The position numbers and the translations under genes are program-made. This document shows, in pieces, positions 34,501 to 46,064 of a DNA stretch of 64,000 bases (positions are counted from its first letter, which is position 1; each line of letters opens with the position of its first letter). Under the pieces are notes generated by a model. The model did no database searches, was not told the origin of the DNA, and saw nothing but the letters and a program-made list of their open reading frames with translations. The stretch is from Lycocorax pyrrhopterus obiensis (taxonomy: Eukaryota > Chordata > Aves > Passeriformes > Paradisaeidae), in the NCBI GenBank assembly GCA_014706295.1, contig JACSVZ010000022.1:7520830-7584829 (forward strand), given 5' to 3'.

Positions 34501-36574
34501 ACAGGATGGTTCGTAGCAAACTCTCACCTGAATCTTCCAGAACACCTTGCAGTGCCCTGGGATGCTCAGTCTTGTGATGCCTGCAGGGATGTCAACACAG
34601 GAATGGTCAGGGAGACCCAGTGCCAGCATCTGCTATTGAACCTGGGCTGCTGAAGTATGGCTCTGCACATTATTTCAATCAATCTTCTCTCCCCTATTTA
34701 GTTAGGGAGACAGAAATCTGTCCTTGCACCCAGGTGTTGTTATGTGAAACAATGACAAGCAGTTAACAGCGGTATTTGCAATTCCAAAAATTTAAAAATC
34801 ATGAATCAGTTTTCCAAATCTTAGAAATAATGAAATAGTTTTTTAAAAAGAATATTTCAGGTTATGTCTAATTTCTGCCTTCTGAACTCTTTTGGGTGCA
34901 GTTGGTTTACTTGTGAAATATTTCGAGAGAAATACATGGGTTTGAAGCTTGCTTTTAAAAATGACACTCAGCTTCTGACATATTCCTGTCTTCTAGATCT
35001 GAGCTTTAACAGCAAGACCAAACATTCTTGGTATATTTATACGTGCTAATAAATGCAAACTCCGTGCCAAAACCATATCCCCCACAATATGCAGAGAGCA
35101 TCAGAAGTGAAAAGTAAATTAAATCTGTGACTGTTTCCTAGTTCTGTACTAGAGGTTGCACAAATTTAAAGCAAGTGTGGGTTATAGCCAAATTTTGTTG
35201 CAGGGGTTTCATTTACAGTAACATTGCTGCTGTTAGCTAGCCAGTAACCTCTATTCTAGCCATCAAACATCATCATTAAAAGTTCAAGATAGGTAAGAAA
35301 TAATTAATATAATAATATTTTTAAATTGTCTTCTGCTTTTCTGTAGGGTTTACCTTACATTTTTCCCTCTAACATTTGTTTTTGTCATTTATTTGAATGG
35401 TGACAGCTAAAACTTTGAAAATGAAAGTTGAGGTTCATAACAATCATCTAATGGCTGAGGCCAAGGTGGTAATGAAAGCATCAGTCATCTTGAGACCTGT
35501 GATGTATTCACAGGAATTAACAAAATCACTTGAGCTGGCAGTGAAGGAGAGGTTGTCTTGTCATCAGGTCACTCTGCCTGTATGTGATTTTATTTTAAGA
35601 CTGTTGCTGCATTCTCAGGGTCTTTAATGACTGATAGACTTTATATAGATTTTCTTTTAAAAAGCGCTCTTTGTAACGTACAGGCATGGTTGTTTGCGAG
35701 CAGACAGACCCAACCCAGCTCTAGCTTGGTGTTATTAAAACATGAACAGTCTTTCCTTGGAGCTGATTCTCTCCTGGCCAAAGGATTCCCCCCTAACTGT
35801 CCTGTGCTGCACCCTGTGACATCTGTGTCCCACTGCCCAGCCCCTGTGTGCAGGCAGGGTTCAGTCCTCAGTGCAGCAGATTGCTTTCGCTCTGGTGATG
35901 GCAAAAATTAGATTCCCTTGACTTCAGCTGTAGTTGTAAAACTTTCCAGACACTGAAGACTTCACTACTTTTCTGTATATGAGCTCCACTGAGTTTGGTG
36001 GAGTTTGCCTGCTCCAAGGAGCTGTGCCAGTGTTTTTAGGAAGGTTTTTAAAATAGAGTATATTCCAATTGTTACCCTTAATTGACATAATATTGCAAAA
36101 ATCTGTGTAGCTGATTGGTCTGACCAAGCAAACACCTTTTTGGAAGTCTCCCGATGTGAAATATTCCAGCCCGTGTATTGTTCTTCTACACAAAAGTGCA
36201 TGGAGAAAATAAGCAGTAAAATACCAGATGGATTTCCTTTGAAATGTAATTACTGTCCAGATGCAGTCCCCACCTTTCATAATCATAGATTTCCATCATT
36301 TTAATAGTATTCTTTTAAGTTATAGTATCAGCGTCTCCTGACCTGAGCTATTGGCCAGCGCACTGCACACATGGTACTGAGGAAAAAGAGAGGCTTCACC
36401 TCTCAGTTCTCTTTTATCACTCTTTTTGTCCTGAGAATGGGAATTGAAATGCCCACTGGTGCCCACCTGGGCAGTGACTTTCTGGGGGGAAGCTGTACTG
36501 AATTCATTTGGTCTTCACAGAAAGCCAAGCAAGAACACTTTTCCCTCTCTTCTTTTCCTTGCAAAGAAGCAGAC
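31501..36574. other. Unique noncoding sequence
   Basis: About 5 kb with no recognised gene or transposon. Weak resemblance to a MIR-like element (CCAGGGTCACACAGGATG near 34490) is not strong enough to call. GC-richer patches at 32.28-32.47 and 33.34-33.45 kb produce overlapping frames on both strands. A G-run lies near 32004-32013. Confidence 0.6.
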
Positions 36575-36575
36575 C

Positions 36576-36598
36576 AATAATAATAATAATAATAATAA
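36576..36598. repeat. (AAT)n microsatellite
   Basis: About eight AAT units in a row. Frames crossing it encode Asn/Ile/Tyr runs and are artefacts. No SINE body is visible upstream, so it is called as a simple repeat only. Confidence 0.9.
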
Positions 36599-37304
36599 AA
36601 GGCATAACCAGTCTCCCCTCCCATTCTGACATGCTGAGTGCCAAAATTCAGATCAAGTCTGTAAGGCAAAGTGAGAATGCAGTGAAAACAGGGGCTTTAT
36701 TTTAACGGCAGAGCTGTGAACTTTTTAACTCTCTCAGCGCTGCCGGATGTGCCTCTTCACACCATACACAGCTGCTGAAGGCTTCCAGGGACTGTGGGTG
36801 GTGGGTGAGGAGAGGGGAAGAGGTAGTTCAGCTATGCACAATATTTCCCATAAGAAATAAAGCAACAGAGTCTCACCTCACTGCCTGTTTTTCCACATGT
36901 ATTGAGACGGGAATGTATTTATATAACCCCATTAAAAGGGAACACTCAGTAGCGAACTTAGTCTTTAAATAGCTACTGTTCTGCATATTCCCGTCTCCAA
37001 ACTCCTCAATTTCGACTCACACCCACTTACATTCTTTTGACATATTCCTCAGGTTTGGGTTTTTTTAGTGACTTTGGGGTCAAATCCAAAACTTATTGAA
37101 AGCAGTGGAAAGACACTCGGTGAATTCAGTGGAATTTGGATAATACTCTTAGAGCTCAGATACCATGGTGATAAATGCAATAAATTACGTAGACAAAAGT
37201 GGCCCATTTTGGGCTAGGTCTGCTTCTACAGAAACAAACTCTTGCTATTGACTGCCACAGGAATTGGTTCTGCCCCTTCCTTGGCATTTAAGCAGCTCTC
37301 AGAA
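36599..37304. other. Unique sequence with a possible conserved core
   Basis: No gene is recognised. The stretch at 36.89-37.02 kb (ATTGAGACGGGAATG, CAGTAGCGAACTTAG, CATATTCCCGTCTCC) contains an inverted pair, GAGACGGGAAT and ATTCCCGTCTC, about 80 bases apart. It is otherwise repeat-free and could be a small conserved element. Confidence 0.35.
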
Positions 37305-37450
37305 CAGTTTGCAAACAAGGGGAATATCTTTATCTCCCATTTACAGGCTGGAATAAACTGAGACACAGAGCCACGACTAAACCTGGAAGTCAGGCAGTGC
37401 AAAAGAGCTGGAATTAGACCCAGATACCAGTCCCTGGACCACCCAGTGGA
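37305..37450 (-). repeat. Ancient MIR-like (core-SINE) copy
   Basis: On the plus strand the blocks CTTTATCTCCCATTTACAGG, AAACTGAGACACAGAGCC, GCTGGAATTAGACCCAG and CCAGTCCCTGGACCACCCAG appear in order. They are the reverse complement of the MIR body (antisense form roughly cccattttacagatg, gaaactgaggcacagag, gagctgggattcgaaccc, cagtgctctaaccac). The copy is diverged but clear. Confidence 0.85.
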
Positions 37451-38062
37451 AAAAGAGTCTATTAGCTGCTAGCAGGCTCACAGACTCTCCTGGTGCTCCC
37501 AGACCCCAGCGGTGCCAACAGGAGTGGAGAGGGCAACCAATGTCGTCCCGTAAATCGCTGGGTGTTAATGAACTGTGCAGCCCTGCAGAAGCCGTTTGTT
37601 TTTACCACCAAGATGCGTTATTTCATCCTCCCCCCCCACCTCAGTGTTCATATTTTCCCTTTGACTCCTGTTATTTTGGTTCCATTTAGCAAGTACATTC
37701 TTGGGTTTTTTTCCCCTGTGTCCCTCCAGCCACCTTAGTTTGCCTTTTTTTTCCTTCTTTCCCTTAAAATCTTTTTTTTTTCCCTCATTCAGTGCACTAA
37801 GTGGATTTACGACCCATTTAGGCAGCTTACAGTGGCATTGCTTTTACAGTTCAGAGGCAGAAGGGCCATAAAAAGATTTACAGTTACAGCAAGAGTCTGT
37901 TGCATGGAAGTTCGAGATCCAAATTAGACAAAGGGAGCGGGGCTGTGTGAGTGGCCAGTAAAAGAAGCTTGGAAACAAAAACAAACGAAACTGCTGTTAG
38001 AGGAGGAGATTGGGGTGGGGGCAGAGAAGGAGGAGGAAAAGTTGCCTGTTAACTTCACGTTA
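37451..38062. other. Unique sequence with C/T and T homopolymers
   Basis: No gene is recognised. A C8 run is near 37630 and T runs lie at 37746-37755 and 37772-37781. A repeat-free stretch at 37.79-37.92 kb (GTGGATTTACGACCC, CAGTGGCATTGCTTTTACAG) might be conserved but is not called. Confidence 0.5.
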
Positions 38063-38831
38063 CTATTGCAACAGCTCTGTTAATTCTGTTATATAAAGCC
38101 CTTTTTCCTCCTTTTTTCCTCTCTCGATGTTGTTGTTGGACAGATTTCTTTTGCAAACACAAATCTCAAACTGGAGAGCAGCAGCTTCACACAGTAGTTG
38201 AGATTCCAAGGCAGATATTCCCAGGATGTTGGCAGCTGTTTTTGCTGCTGCTGGGACTCCAGGATACAAACACCAGAGAATAAGCCAAGTGGCTGAAGGA
38301 ACAGGACTGGTCAGGCTGGAGGCCTTCAGGTTGCATTGCATGAGGATAGTCAGGCATTTAGTAGAAGCTGGAGACAGGGAAATAGATTTGATCCTCTCCC
38401 ACACTAGATTTTTCCTGCTGATTTCAAAAGTAGCAGAAGACCAGGCTTGACCAGATCCATAATAAGCTGAGGTAAAAGGGAGATTTTTGGCACTAAAGGA
38501 ACAGGTGTGGGCTGTGCTGATACAGCTGCAGGGCTTGGCACTGGTTGGAATGCTGCTGGAGCCAGCACAGGTAGACTGCACTTACCCACCGAGATCCCCT
38601 GCACTGGAGTTCTTGACATTGTTTGGTTCCTTGGACCTTGTTTTTTGGTGTCTTGCCTGTTCTTTACTCACTGTGGGCTCGTAGCTCTCCAGTAAAGTTA
38701 GTGTTAGTGGTGGTGGAGAGTTCACTGGGATCCTCTGGATGAAAAAATTCTCCTTAAAGATAGACCTTTAATCCATGTTCTTTGCTCCCACACATTCTCA
38801 CATGGATGTTAACACTCAAGTTTCTGGATTT
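38063..38831 (-). pseudogene. Possible exon or decayed retrocopy, unidentified
   Basis: On the minus strand a frame runs open for 61 codons (38767 to 38585), meets one TAA (38584-38582), then stays open in the same frame for about 172 codons to a stop at 38065-38063. Two splice-acceptor-like sites precede it: TTTTCTCCTCTTACAG ending at 38832 and TTTTTTCATCCAG ending at 38735. A strong donor match, GG|GTAAGT, sits at 38586/38585. An exon 38734-38586 would encode 49 codons, including SPPPLTLTLLESYEPTVSKE. The longer exon from 38831 is closed in all frames and could only be noncoding. I recognise no protein family. Chance alone could give about one such frame in this much sequence, so this is a weak call. 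Confidence 0.15.
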
Positions 38832-41059
38832 CTGTAAGAGGAGAAAATAAATCATAATGCTGTCCCTAAACCCTTCTAGATCTAGGTCTTCCTCCTTCAG
38901 AAGAGAAGTCTCCTAATAGGAAGAATGGCTGTATTTTAGAGGGTTTGGCTGGTGTTTTTCTTTCTACAGGAAGAGACAGTAAGAGACAAGTTTCAACCTA
39001 AACCAGAAACACCGTATCACTCAGACCCCTAATCAAATCCACCATTTAATTGGCAATTGCCAGCTGGACACCTCTTCCCCCTTTTCCCCCGCCCAGCCCT
39101 GTGTCAATCCATAAGTGCAGCTGGACCTCTCAGGGCTGCACCCGTGCGGTGCCTGCTGCTGGTTTTGTTCCCTGCACGTTGCCGGTGCTGGGCCCCGCGT
39201 CCCTGAGAGCTCTGCCGTGCTGCCAGCTGGCTCCCTGCCCCGCTGGTGTTCCGCGTGCCCCACAAACCCCAACCAGCCAGGCACTCGGGGCACTGATGGA
39301 TTTTGGTGGTTCCCTCTGGAGATTTTCTACAGGACACTGAACCGTTCCCAATTCTGCTGTGTCAGGGCTGTTCCTGTCTCCTCCTTTTTCAATCTCGCTC
39401 GCTCTCGCTTCTGTCTCATTCCCTTTTTTCTTCTTCAGTGAGAAGGGCCTTGAACTTCTGGCGGAGACTTGACATATGAGAGGAAGCACTGAAAAGGGGA
39501 AAAGATTGTGTTTTATGAGTGATGGTTAAAATGTATTCTTGAAGTACAATTTTTTTTAAGTTGAGTGTAGTCGGGTAGACAATGCAGCAATTTCCATGAA
39601 AAATTCTTAGAGTAGTAAAAGGTTTCATTTTTCTGGGGAAAAAAAAAGAGGTTTAAAATTAATATAGTCTTTTTACAGACTTACCATTTCTGTATTTCTT
39701 GTTGATTTTTCCTATTCCCTCTTTTTATTCTTTTCATTCTTCTTTTATATTTATACAAGACATATAACCCTCAGTTATAAAGTTTGAAAAAAACCTCAAA
39801 CAACCAGTAAACTAGTAACTTTCCAACTTTATTATGATTCTATACATTTTAAAACCAAATCAGTATTTGCAGTTTGAATCAGGCTGGCAAAAACATGAAA
39901 ACCAATATGGATCTATTTTGAAAAAACCTACTGTTCTTTATAGAAATGGGTATATATAGATAGGGGAAGGTGGGTAGAGCAACCTTCTTTTTTAATAAGA
40001 AAATAGGAATTTGAAAGCTTCATTTTAATGGCCATCAATGTCACAGGTCAAAACATCCAGGATCCAACACTGGCTGGGTCTGAGATCATCAGAAAAGGTA
40101 AATTAATTTTTCCCCTGTTTAAATTGTTTTGACTCCTTCTCCTTGTGTTTTACCTTCCGCTCATCACCTGTTTCAGAACAGACGAAGGGCCGTACAAGGG
40201 ACTCGGTCGCCCACCCCACACCCTCCTGTGCCCCTGATGGATCCCGTGGCACTCGTGGGGAGCAGGAGGTGCTGCCATTCCCTACAGCCCCTGCACACAC
40301 AATCCCAGGGCAAATCCCGCTTCCCCAGCACAGCCCAAGTGAGCTGAGTACCAGAAACTACTTTTACTCACCCAGGGAGGGGCCCCCACATCCCCTCTGA
40401 GCTGTTTTGGACTCCGAGAGTGCAATGTGCTCCGTAAACAAATAACCTGTGTTTTTTTAACTGGGTCATTATGAGCTGAGTCCTACCTCAGGCACGGGAC
40501 GTGGGGAGGAAGTGGTGGGACCAGGAGCAGGAGGGGAGACAGCGGCAGCCTCAGACCCAGAGGACTGCGAGGAAGTAAAATATGGACGGCTGCCAGAACA
40601 AATGCTGAGCCTTTTGGGAAAGTGTTCCGAGGTCTCGTGAAAAAGACGAAGAACAAAGGGGTGAAGGAAGGCACTGATGGTGCCAGACCTCCAGGAGAGC
40701 CCTTGGCCATGGGCAGGTAGCTCCAATCCGTGTGACCAGGTGGCACATTCCCGTCCTGCTCTGTTATCTCAACTTTGATGAGGTTGTGTGTGCACACTGA
40801 GGCCAGAGCCTCTGGACTTCTGTAGTCCAGGAGCATGAAGCATTACGAAAATGAATGGGAAAAAAAAAAAAAAGGGGGAAAAAGAGCTTGAAAATAGTAG
40901 CAACTCTGTGAGTCTCTGTATGTGGTCTACCTTTTGGGGCTGGAATGAGTATCCTCAAAGGCACTTGTGTGGCTGACAGTCTGTGAGGCCTCGTCAAAGC
41001 AGAATGTTGTGTTAGAGAGAGCAACATCTGGGGATATTCCTGGATGTATTTCCTCCCAG
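38832..41059. other. Unique noncoding sequence
   Basis: No supported gene. A GC-rich patch at 39.1-39.27 kb and another at 40.2-40.7 kb give overlapping frames on both strands (up to 119 codons), none recognisable. A run of 15 A lies at 40860-40874. Confidence 0.6.
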
Positions 41060-41135
41060 GCTGATCTCCTTGAGTTTACGGCCCTCTGGCTTGTTAATTA
41101 AATTTTATTTTGGGGGTTTAAATCATCGTGAAGAC
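41060..41135. promoter_or_regulatory. Short candidate conserved element
   Basis: GAGTTTACGGCCCTC, CTTGTTAATTAAATTTTATT and TTTAAATCATCGTG occur within 75 bases of repeat-free sequence, mixing homeobox-type words with CpGs. Weak support. Confidence 0.2.
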
Positions 41136-42297
41136 TCATTGAGAGAAAAAAATGTCCACCTCATCTTCTGCTTACTCAAAACTGATTCAAAAAAAGCTCA
41201 TATTTTCAAGCCTTGTTTTCTCTAGAGTTTTAATGTAATAAGTCCCCTTTTTATTCCACAAGTGCCTACATTCGATGTGGGTTTGAAACCTGAAGTTCCA
41301 AAGCCTGCAGGCGGCACCCAAGAGCACGGAATATGACTTCTCCAGGCTTTCTGTGTTCCTTGGCCAGATCCTGATCTCTGTCACCTTACAAAGCTTTGCT
41401 GGGTGGCAGAGAAAAGGATCTGATCCCACATTTTAGTGAAATGAGGCTTCACTGATTTACAGCTGAAAAAAAAATATATATCTGCCACAGTTCCTTTCTT
41501 CCCAGGGCTGATGGCTTCATTTTGTTGTTCAGTGGGCCATGGATGGCTTTTTGGGTGCTGGCTTTTGGAGCTGGTATGGTAATAGGGAGTGCCCATAAAG
41601 AGCTGGGGAGCTGCAGAGCCTCACCCCATTGACAGGAGCAGAAATGACTCACAAACACACCAAATGGGCAGCTACAGGCACACAAGAATGGTACAGTAAA
41701 TAGGATATCCTGCCAAAACACCGTCTAAGTGGCCATTAATGGACATCTGAGTTTTGCTAAATAATTAATGTGTCTGTTGTGGGGTTTTTTTCCCTTACAG
41801 ATCTTTCAAGGAATTTAGTTTCTGTTCCTTTGCATTTAGTTTCTGTTCCTTGAGATGTTGCTTTTGAGCCTGTCTTCTCAAGCATTTATAGACATGGTCT
41901 GTAAGGCAGATTTCTAAGAGCAGTTCCTGTCTGTTATGGTCAAAAAGCATTTAGCCCCAGGTGTGTAAGGAGGCAGATAGCTCTCTTTGTTCTCCTGGTG
42001 TCATTTGGAAACTGAGGTGTAACCAGCTAAAGTGGGCTTGCCAAAGGCAAGCTATAGGTCTCTATAATAGGCAAGAACAAGTCTTGTCCTTTGACTAACA
42101 CAAAGGAAAACATTAATGGAGCTCTAAAATCTACTAAAATGAGCTGTCTGCATCCTAGGCCTCCAGGGGTTCTAAATAATACTCTTTTGTCCATCTCCAC
42201 CCGTAAAAAAATGTCTATTTTATTGTTGTCTGGACTGAAAATATCAGTGCGTTGCACTGGCTTTGCAATCTCACTCTGCTGACTCCCACAATGCAGA
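41136..42297. other. Unique noncoding sequence
   Basis: No gene recognised. It contains the small tandem duplication at 41813-41851. A short TGGAAACTGAGGTG at about 42007-42020 faintly resembles a MIR-like core but lacks its neighbours. Confidence 0.55.
41813..41851. repeat. Exact 18-base tandem duplication
   Basis: ATTTAGTTTCTGTTCCTT is present twice, separated by TGC, giving a period of 21 bases. The copies are identical, which points to a recent local duplication. Confidence 0.9.
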
Positions 42298-42600
42298 AAT
42301 ATCACAGAACCATAGAAAAGTTTGGGCTGGAAGGGACCTTAAAAATCGTCTCGTTCCACCCCCCTGGAGCAGGGACACCTTCCGCTAGACCAGATTGCTC
42401 CAAGTTCTGTCCAGACTGGCCTTGGACACTTCCAGGGATCCAGGGGCAGCCACAGCTTCTCTGGGAAACCTGTGCCAGGGCCTCCCCACCCTCACAGGGA
42501 AGAATTTCTTCAAAATATCTAATCTAAACCTACTCTCTTTTTGGTTTAAAAATTATTCCCTTTTGTCCTGTCACTACAAATATCATGTACCCTACAATAT
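42298..42600 (-). mobile_element. CR1 LINE 3' end, young subfamily
   Basis: Plus-strand order is ACAGAACCATAGAAAAGTTT, GGGCTGGAAGGGACC, CTGGAGCAGGGACACCTTCC, CCTTGGACACTTCCAGGGAT, CTGTGCCAGGGCCTCCCCAC, CCTCACAGGGAAGAATTTCT and TTTTGTCCTGTCAC. This is the reverse complement of the last 300 bases of CR1. It is the same subfamily as the copies at 14.3, 45.8 and 52.5 kb. It is 5'-truncated and non-autonomous. Confidence 0.96.
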
Positions 42601-45600
42601 CACATAAAGAGTTGGGGAGAGAAATACTGGTAAGAACTAGTCCCCTCTGAATATAAGTCTTTATGTCCTTTTTCAGATTTTCCTTTGTGTCTTTGTGGTT
42701 GGGCTGGCTCCCCCAGATGGCTGGAATAGGCTTTGTGTCTTGTTTATCACAACACCTGAATATCTGGGGAGTTTGGCCACCTTCATCCCAAATCCTGGCT
42801 GTTGGTGTGAGGAGGATGTCGACTGTAACACAGCAACTCATCCTTTTTATCACCAGCTCTTTTCCCTGAGTACCAATTGACACTTTGTCTTCAGCTTGTA
42901 GTTCCTGAAGGGACATAAACCAATATAATCACAGCATCAGTGGCTGGTTCAAACACAGCCCAATGCTGGGGGAATCAGCAGGGCTGAGGTTTTGGGTTGG
43001 TCCTTGCTGAAGATGGGGAGTGTTCAGCAACATCCACTGCAGATGTGGGTGTGGATCCAGGGAGTTTGGAGGCCACTGTTGAGTGTTGACCACACCAGCC
43101 CTAAAAGGTGGACATGACACTGAGTGCTCTTCTCTGCTCTTAAAAATAGCAGGTAAGTCACAAATGAAGGCATGAGCTTAGCTCCAAATGATGGTCAGTT
43201 CCCTGAAACAACCCAAACCTTTCACCATATCCGCTTAGGACAAGGTGTTCTTCCTCTTCTGAAGCACAAAGGAAGGAAATGTATCTTCAGGAAATGTTTA
43301 TTTTACCCATGGATTGTCTGAAGCAAGGTTTGACAATACCCGGAAAAAAAAAGTCCCCATAAAGTTAATATAAAAATAGGTGGGGTTATTGACAAAATGC
43401 ATGATTTTTATGAGCTAGAGAGAAGAAAATGTGCTGTAATGCTCTGTGCCAGCTGCTGAAGTGCAACCCGGCGACTGCGGTGCAGCTGATGTGTGACCCG
43501 TGGCCCCTCCCGACTGCAGGCCAGGTGAGTCAGGGGACAGGTCCCTGTCCTTGTCCTCCCAGCCATTTGCACATCTTAACACAGCCACTCGAAAAGAGAA
43601 CCAGTGAGATACTTAACAATCATAAATATTTATGTGTTGGAAGGAGAGCTGCTTCTTAACACCTAACCCTGAGGCGAAATTTAACCCCCCAAATCTATAG
43701 GAAGCCTCTTTCTTTCTTCAGACCCCAGGAGATGTGTTAGGCACATTTCTTCTGAACACAGAGGCTCAACTGCCCCTCCTTTTTATTCCACTTTTCTTCT
43801 TCCTAGCCATGGAGAGCTGGAGCGGAAATCTTGAAGGCAGCTGGTGTCTGGAAAAGAACCCTATGAGATTAAATGCCTTGACTTAGAATGAAGGAGTTAA
43901 AAAGCAAATTAAAGAAATATTTAATTTAGTTCCTACAGCAGAGACCTGCCCAGTGTCCTCCTCCCGGCCTTCCACAGAGACATCCCCTCGGTGGCTGCCT
44001 CATCCCAGGCTGGAATATCCTGCAATCCGCCGCAGACCTGTGACCTCCTGCTCCTCCAGGCTGGCTCCAGCGAGCCACGCCGGGGCTGAGCTGCCTGAAA
44101 TAGGCATGGAGAGAGGCTTCCACAGAAACCTCTAAATGGGTTTTAATGTCTCCCTGCCGTAGGATTCCCGGAATTAATTTGTGTCTGGCTTTTGAAATCA
44201 GGGATGTTGTGTTGAAGAAGATGGATGCTCCTAAGAAGTATTGGAAAGAATGAAGGGCTGACAGGGGTGGTTTATGAAGTGAGCCTGGCCATGGATGCAG
44301 AGTAGTAAATGTGGTTGGTTGATTGAGATCAGATTTTTTTTTTTCCAGTGGCGACGCCCATGTAGTTTATTTATTTATTTTCCCCTTTCACTCCAAGGCA
44401 CCAAACAACAACACTGTATTTTATAAATCCCTGTGATTATAAATCTAGAAGGATGTCATTCTCGGTTTCCTCAGAGGCCAGGAGTCTATACCCACAGGAG
44501 ACGGATGGGAGAAGCAGCCAGCAAACCTTCTATATTATTGCAGAGAATTGCAGGAACTGGTTTTGGTTTACACCACATGGGGAATGCGGAGTCTGCACAG
44601 AGCATCTCCATTTACTGCTTCCTCTGCGAGCAGCCAAGGCAGGATTGCTGACACTCCCTCCACACAGTTCCCGGGCAGGGAATGATGCCCTGCAAAAGAT
44701 GCAAAGCTGCGGATTTGCATCATCTCTTTCTGTTACCCTGCTTTGAGGATAAAGCCTAAAAAAACTTCAGAAGTGCTTCATACAACTGTGCAAAACTGAT
44801 GTGAAAGTCCAGGCTAGTTCAGCTCCTTTCTCCACTTCCACTCTGTGCCTTGTCCCAGCAGAATGGCTCCGAGAACTGCGTGAAAAAAGCATCCCCTTGC
44901 TTTGTCTTGCAGGCAGCAGTGGCAGATGAGACTTTGAGTTCCACAAGGTGTGGAACTTGAGATTGTTACTGCAGGGTGAGTCAGGTTGTGCTGCAACATT
45001 AGGAAGTGGGTTTTTTTTCCACAGTTTAGAAGATGGTTTTTAAAAGTAGGGAATTTAGTTTACATTTTTTCATGAGCTACAAGGTCAGTTGTGGAGTGAG
45101 AGCTGGATTTAGCTTCAGAGTCATCTCTCAGCTTTGAAGAAAGAAAAAACAACAACAGGAATGTTTGATTTTGGTGCTTTGCTTCATCTTCTTGCTGCCT
45201 TGGCCATGGGGCTGCTTGTGGTGTTGTGGGGGCAGCCCCACAAGGTCTCTGGTCCTTCCCTCCTCTTCCTATCATTCACCTCCTCCCCAGCCCTACCGGA
45301 GTCAAATATAAACTTTCTTAAAATGAACACAAGATTCATTCCACTTGACCAAGCCTGACTTCCCAGAAAACAAACAGAGAGGCCAGAGCCAGCCAGCCCC
45401 CTGTCCTGGAGCTGCCAGCCTCCAGAGAGCTGGCGGGTGACCCAGAGCAATTCAGGGCTTTTTGTAATGGAGAAGAGGGTGGAAAGGAGAGGGAGCCCAC
45501 CTAGAGGATTTCTGGGGTCTGCTGTAAAATAGCAATGTTGCTAAGTGTCTTAATTGTCACAGTTCTGATTTTTTTCTTGTTTCAGTCTCAGTTGGATAGC

Positions 45601-45772
45601 TGGACAAACTGTGTCCCTGCCCTGGAAATAGACCCGAAGGAATCAGGTCAGTAGGATCTATTAGTGCTATTGATAGAAGAGGATTCTTCAAAACCCAGCA
45701 CTCAAACCAATCCAAACAGGGCAAAAGCCAATTTCCTTTTACGTCCATTTTTACTGTTATCTTTTGTTTTCA
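42601..45772. other. Unique noncoding sequence between two inverted CR1 copies
   Basis: No gene recognised. A CpG-richer patch is at 43.94-44.11 kb (CCTGCAATCCGCCGCAGACC, GAGCCACGCCGGGGCTG). A T-rich TTTATTTATTTATTT run lies near 44370. Open frames reach 128 codons (minus, 42.53-42.92 kb) and overlap plus-strand frames. Confidence 0.55.
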
Positions 45773-46037
45773 AGGGACAATCATTTAAACTAAAAAGGAG
45801 AGATTTAGATTAGTTGTTAGGAAAGAATTCTTCCCTGTGAGGCTGAGGAGGCCCTGGCACAGGGTGCCCAGAGAAGCTGTGGCTGCCCCTGGATCCCTGG
45901 AAGTGTCCAAGGCCAGTCTGGATGGGACTTGGAGCAACCTGATCTACAGGGTGACATCCTTGCCCATGGCAAGGGGTTGGAACTAGACAATCTTTAAGGT
46001 CCCTTCCAACCCAAACCATTCTGAGATTATTTCTATA
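45773..46037 (+). mobile_element. CR1 LINE 3' end, young subfamily
   Basis: Landmarks in sense order are TTAGATTAGTTGTTAGGAAA, TTCTTCCCTGTGAGGC, GGCCCTGGCACAGGGTGCCC, CCTGGAAGTGTCCAAGGCCA, CCCATGGCAAGGGGTTGGAA and CCAACCCAAACCATTCTGAG. It lies about 3.2 kb from the minus-strand copy at 42.3 kb, forming an inverted pair. An AAAAC repeat follows immediately (46044-46063). Confidence 0.96.
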
Positions 46038-46039
46038 AA

Positions 46040-46064
46040 AATGAAAACAAAACAAAACAAAACC
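46040..46064. repeat. (AAAAC)n simple repeat after CR1
   Basis: A run of about four AAAAC units directly follows the CR1 3' end. Avian CR1 ends in an 8-base repeat and not in poly(A), so the A-rich run is more likely target sequence or later slippage. Confidence 0.8.

Noticed and set aside
34440..34680. Possible MIR-like element (CCAGGGTCACACAGGATG)
   Set aside because: Only one short block matches and the neighbouring blocks are not in place.
41938..42025. TGGAAACTGAGGTG as a MIR-like core
   Set aside because: The surrounding blocks expected for the family are missing.
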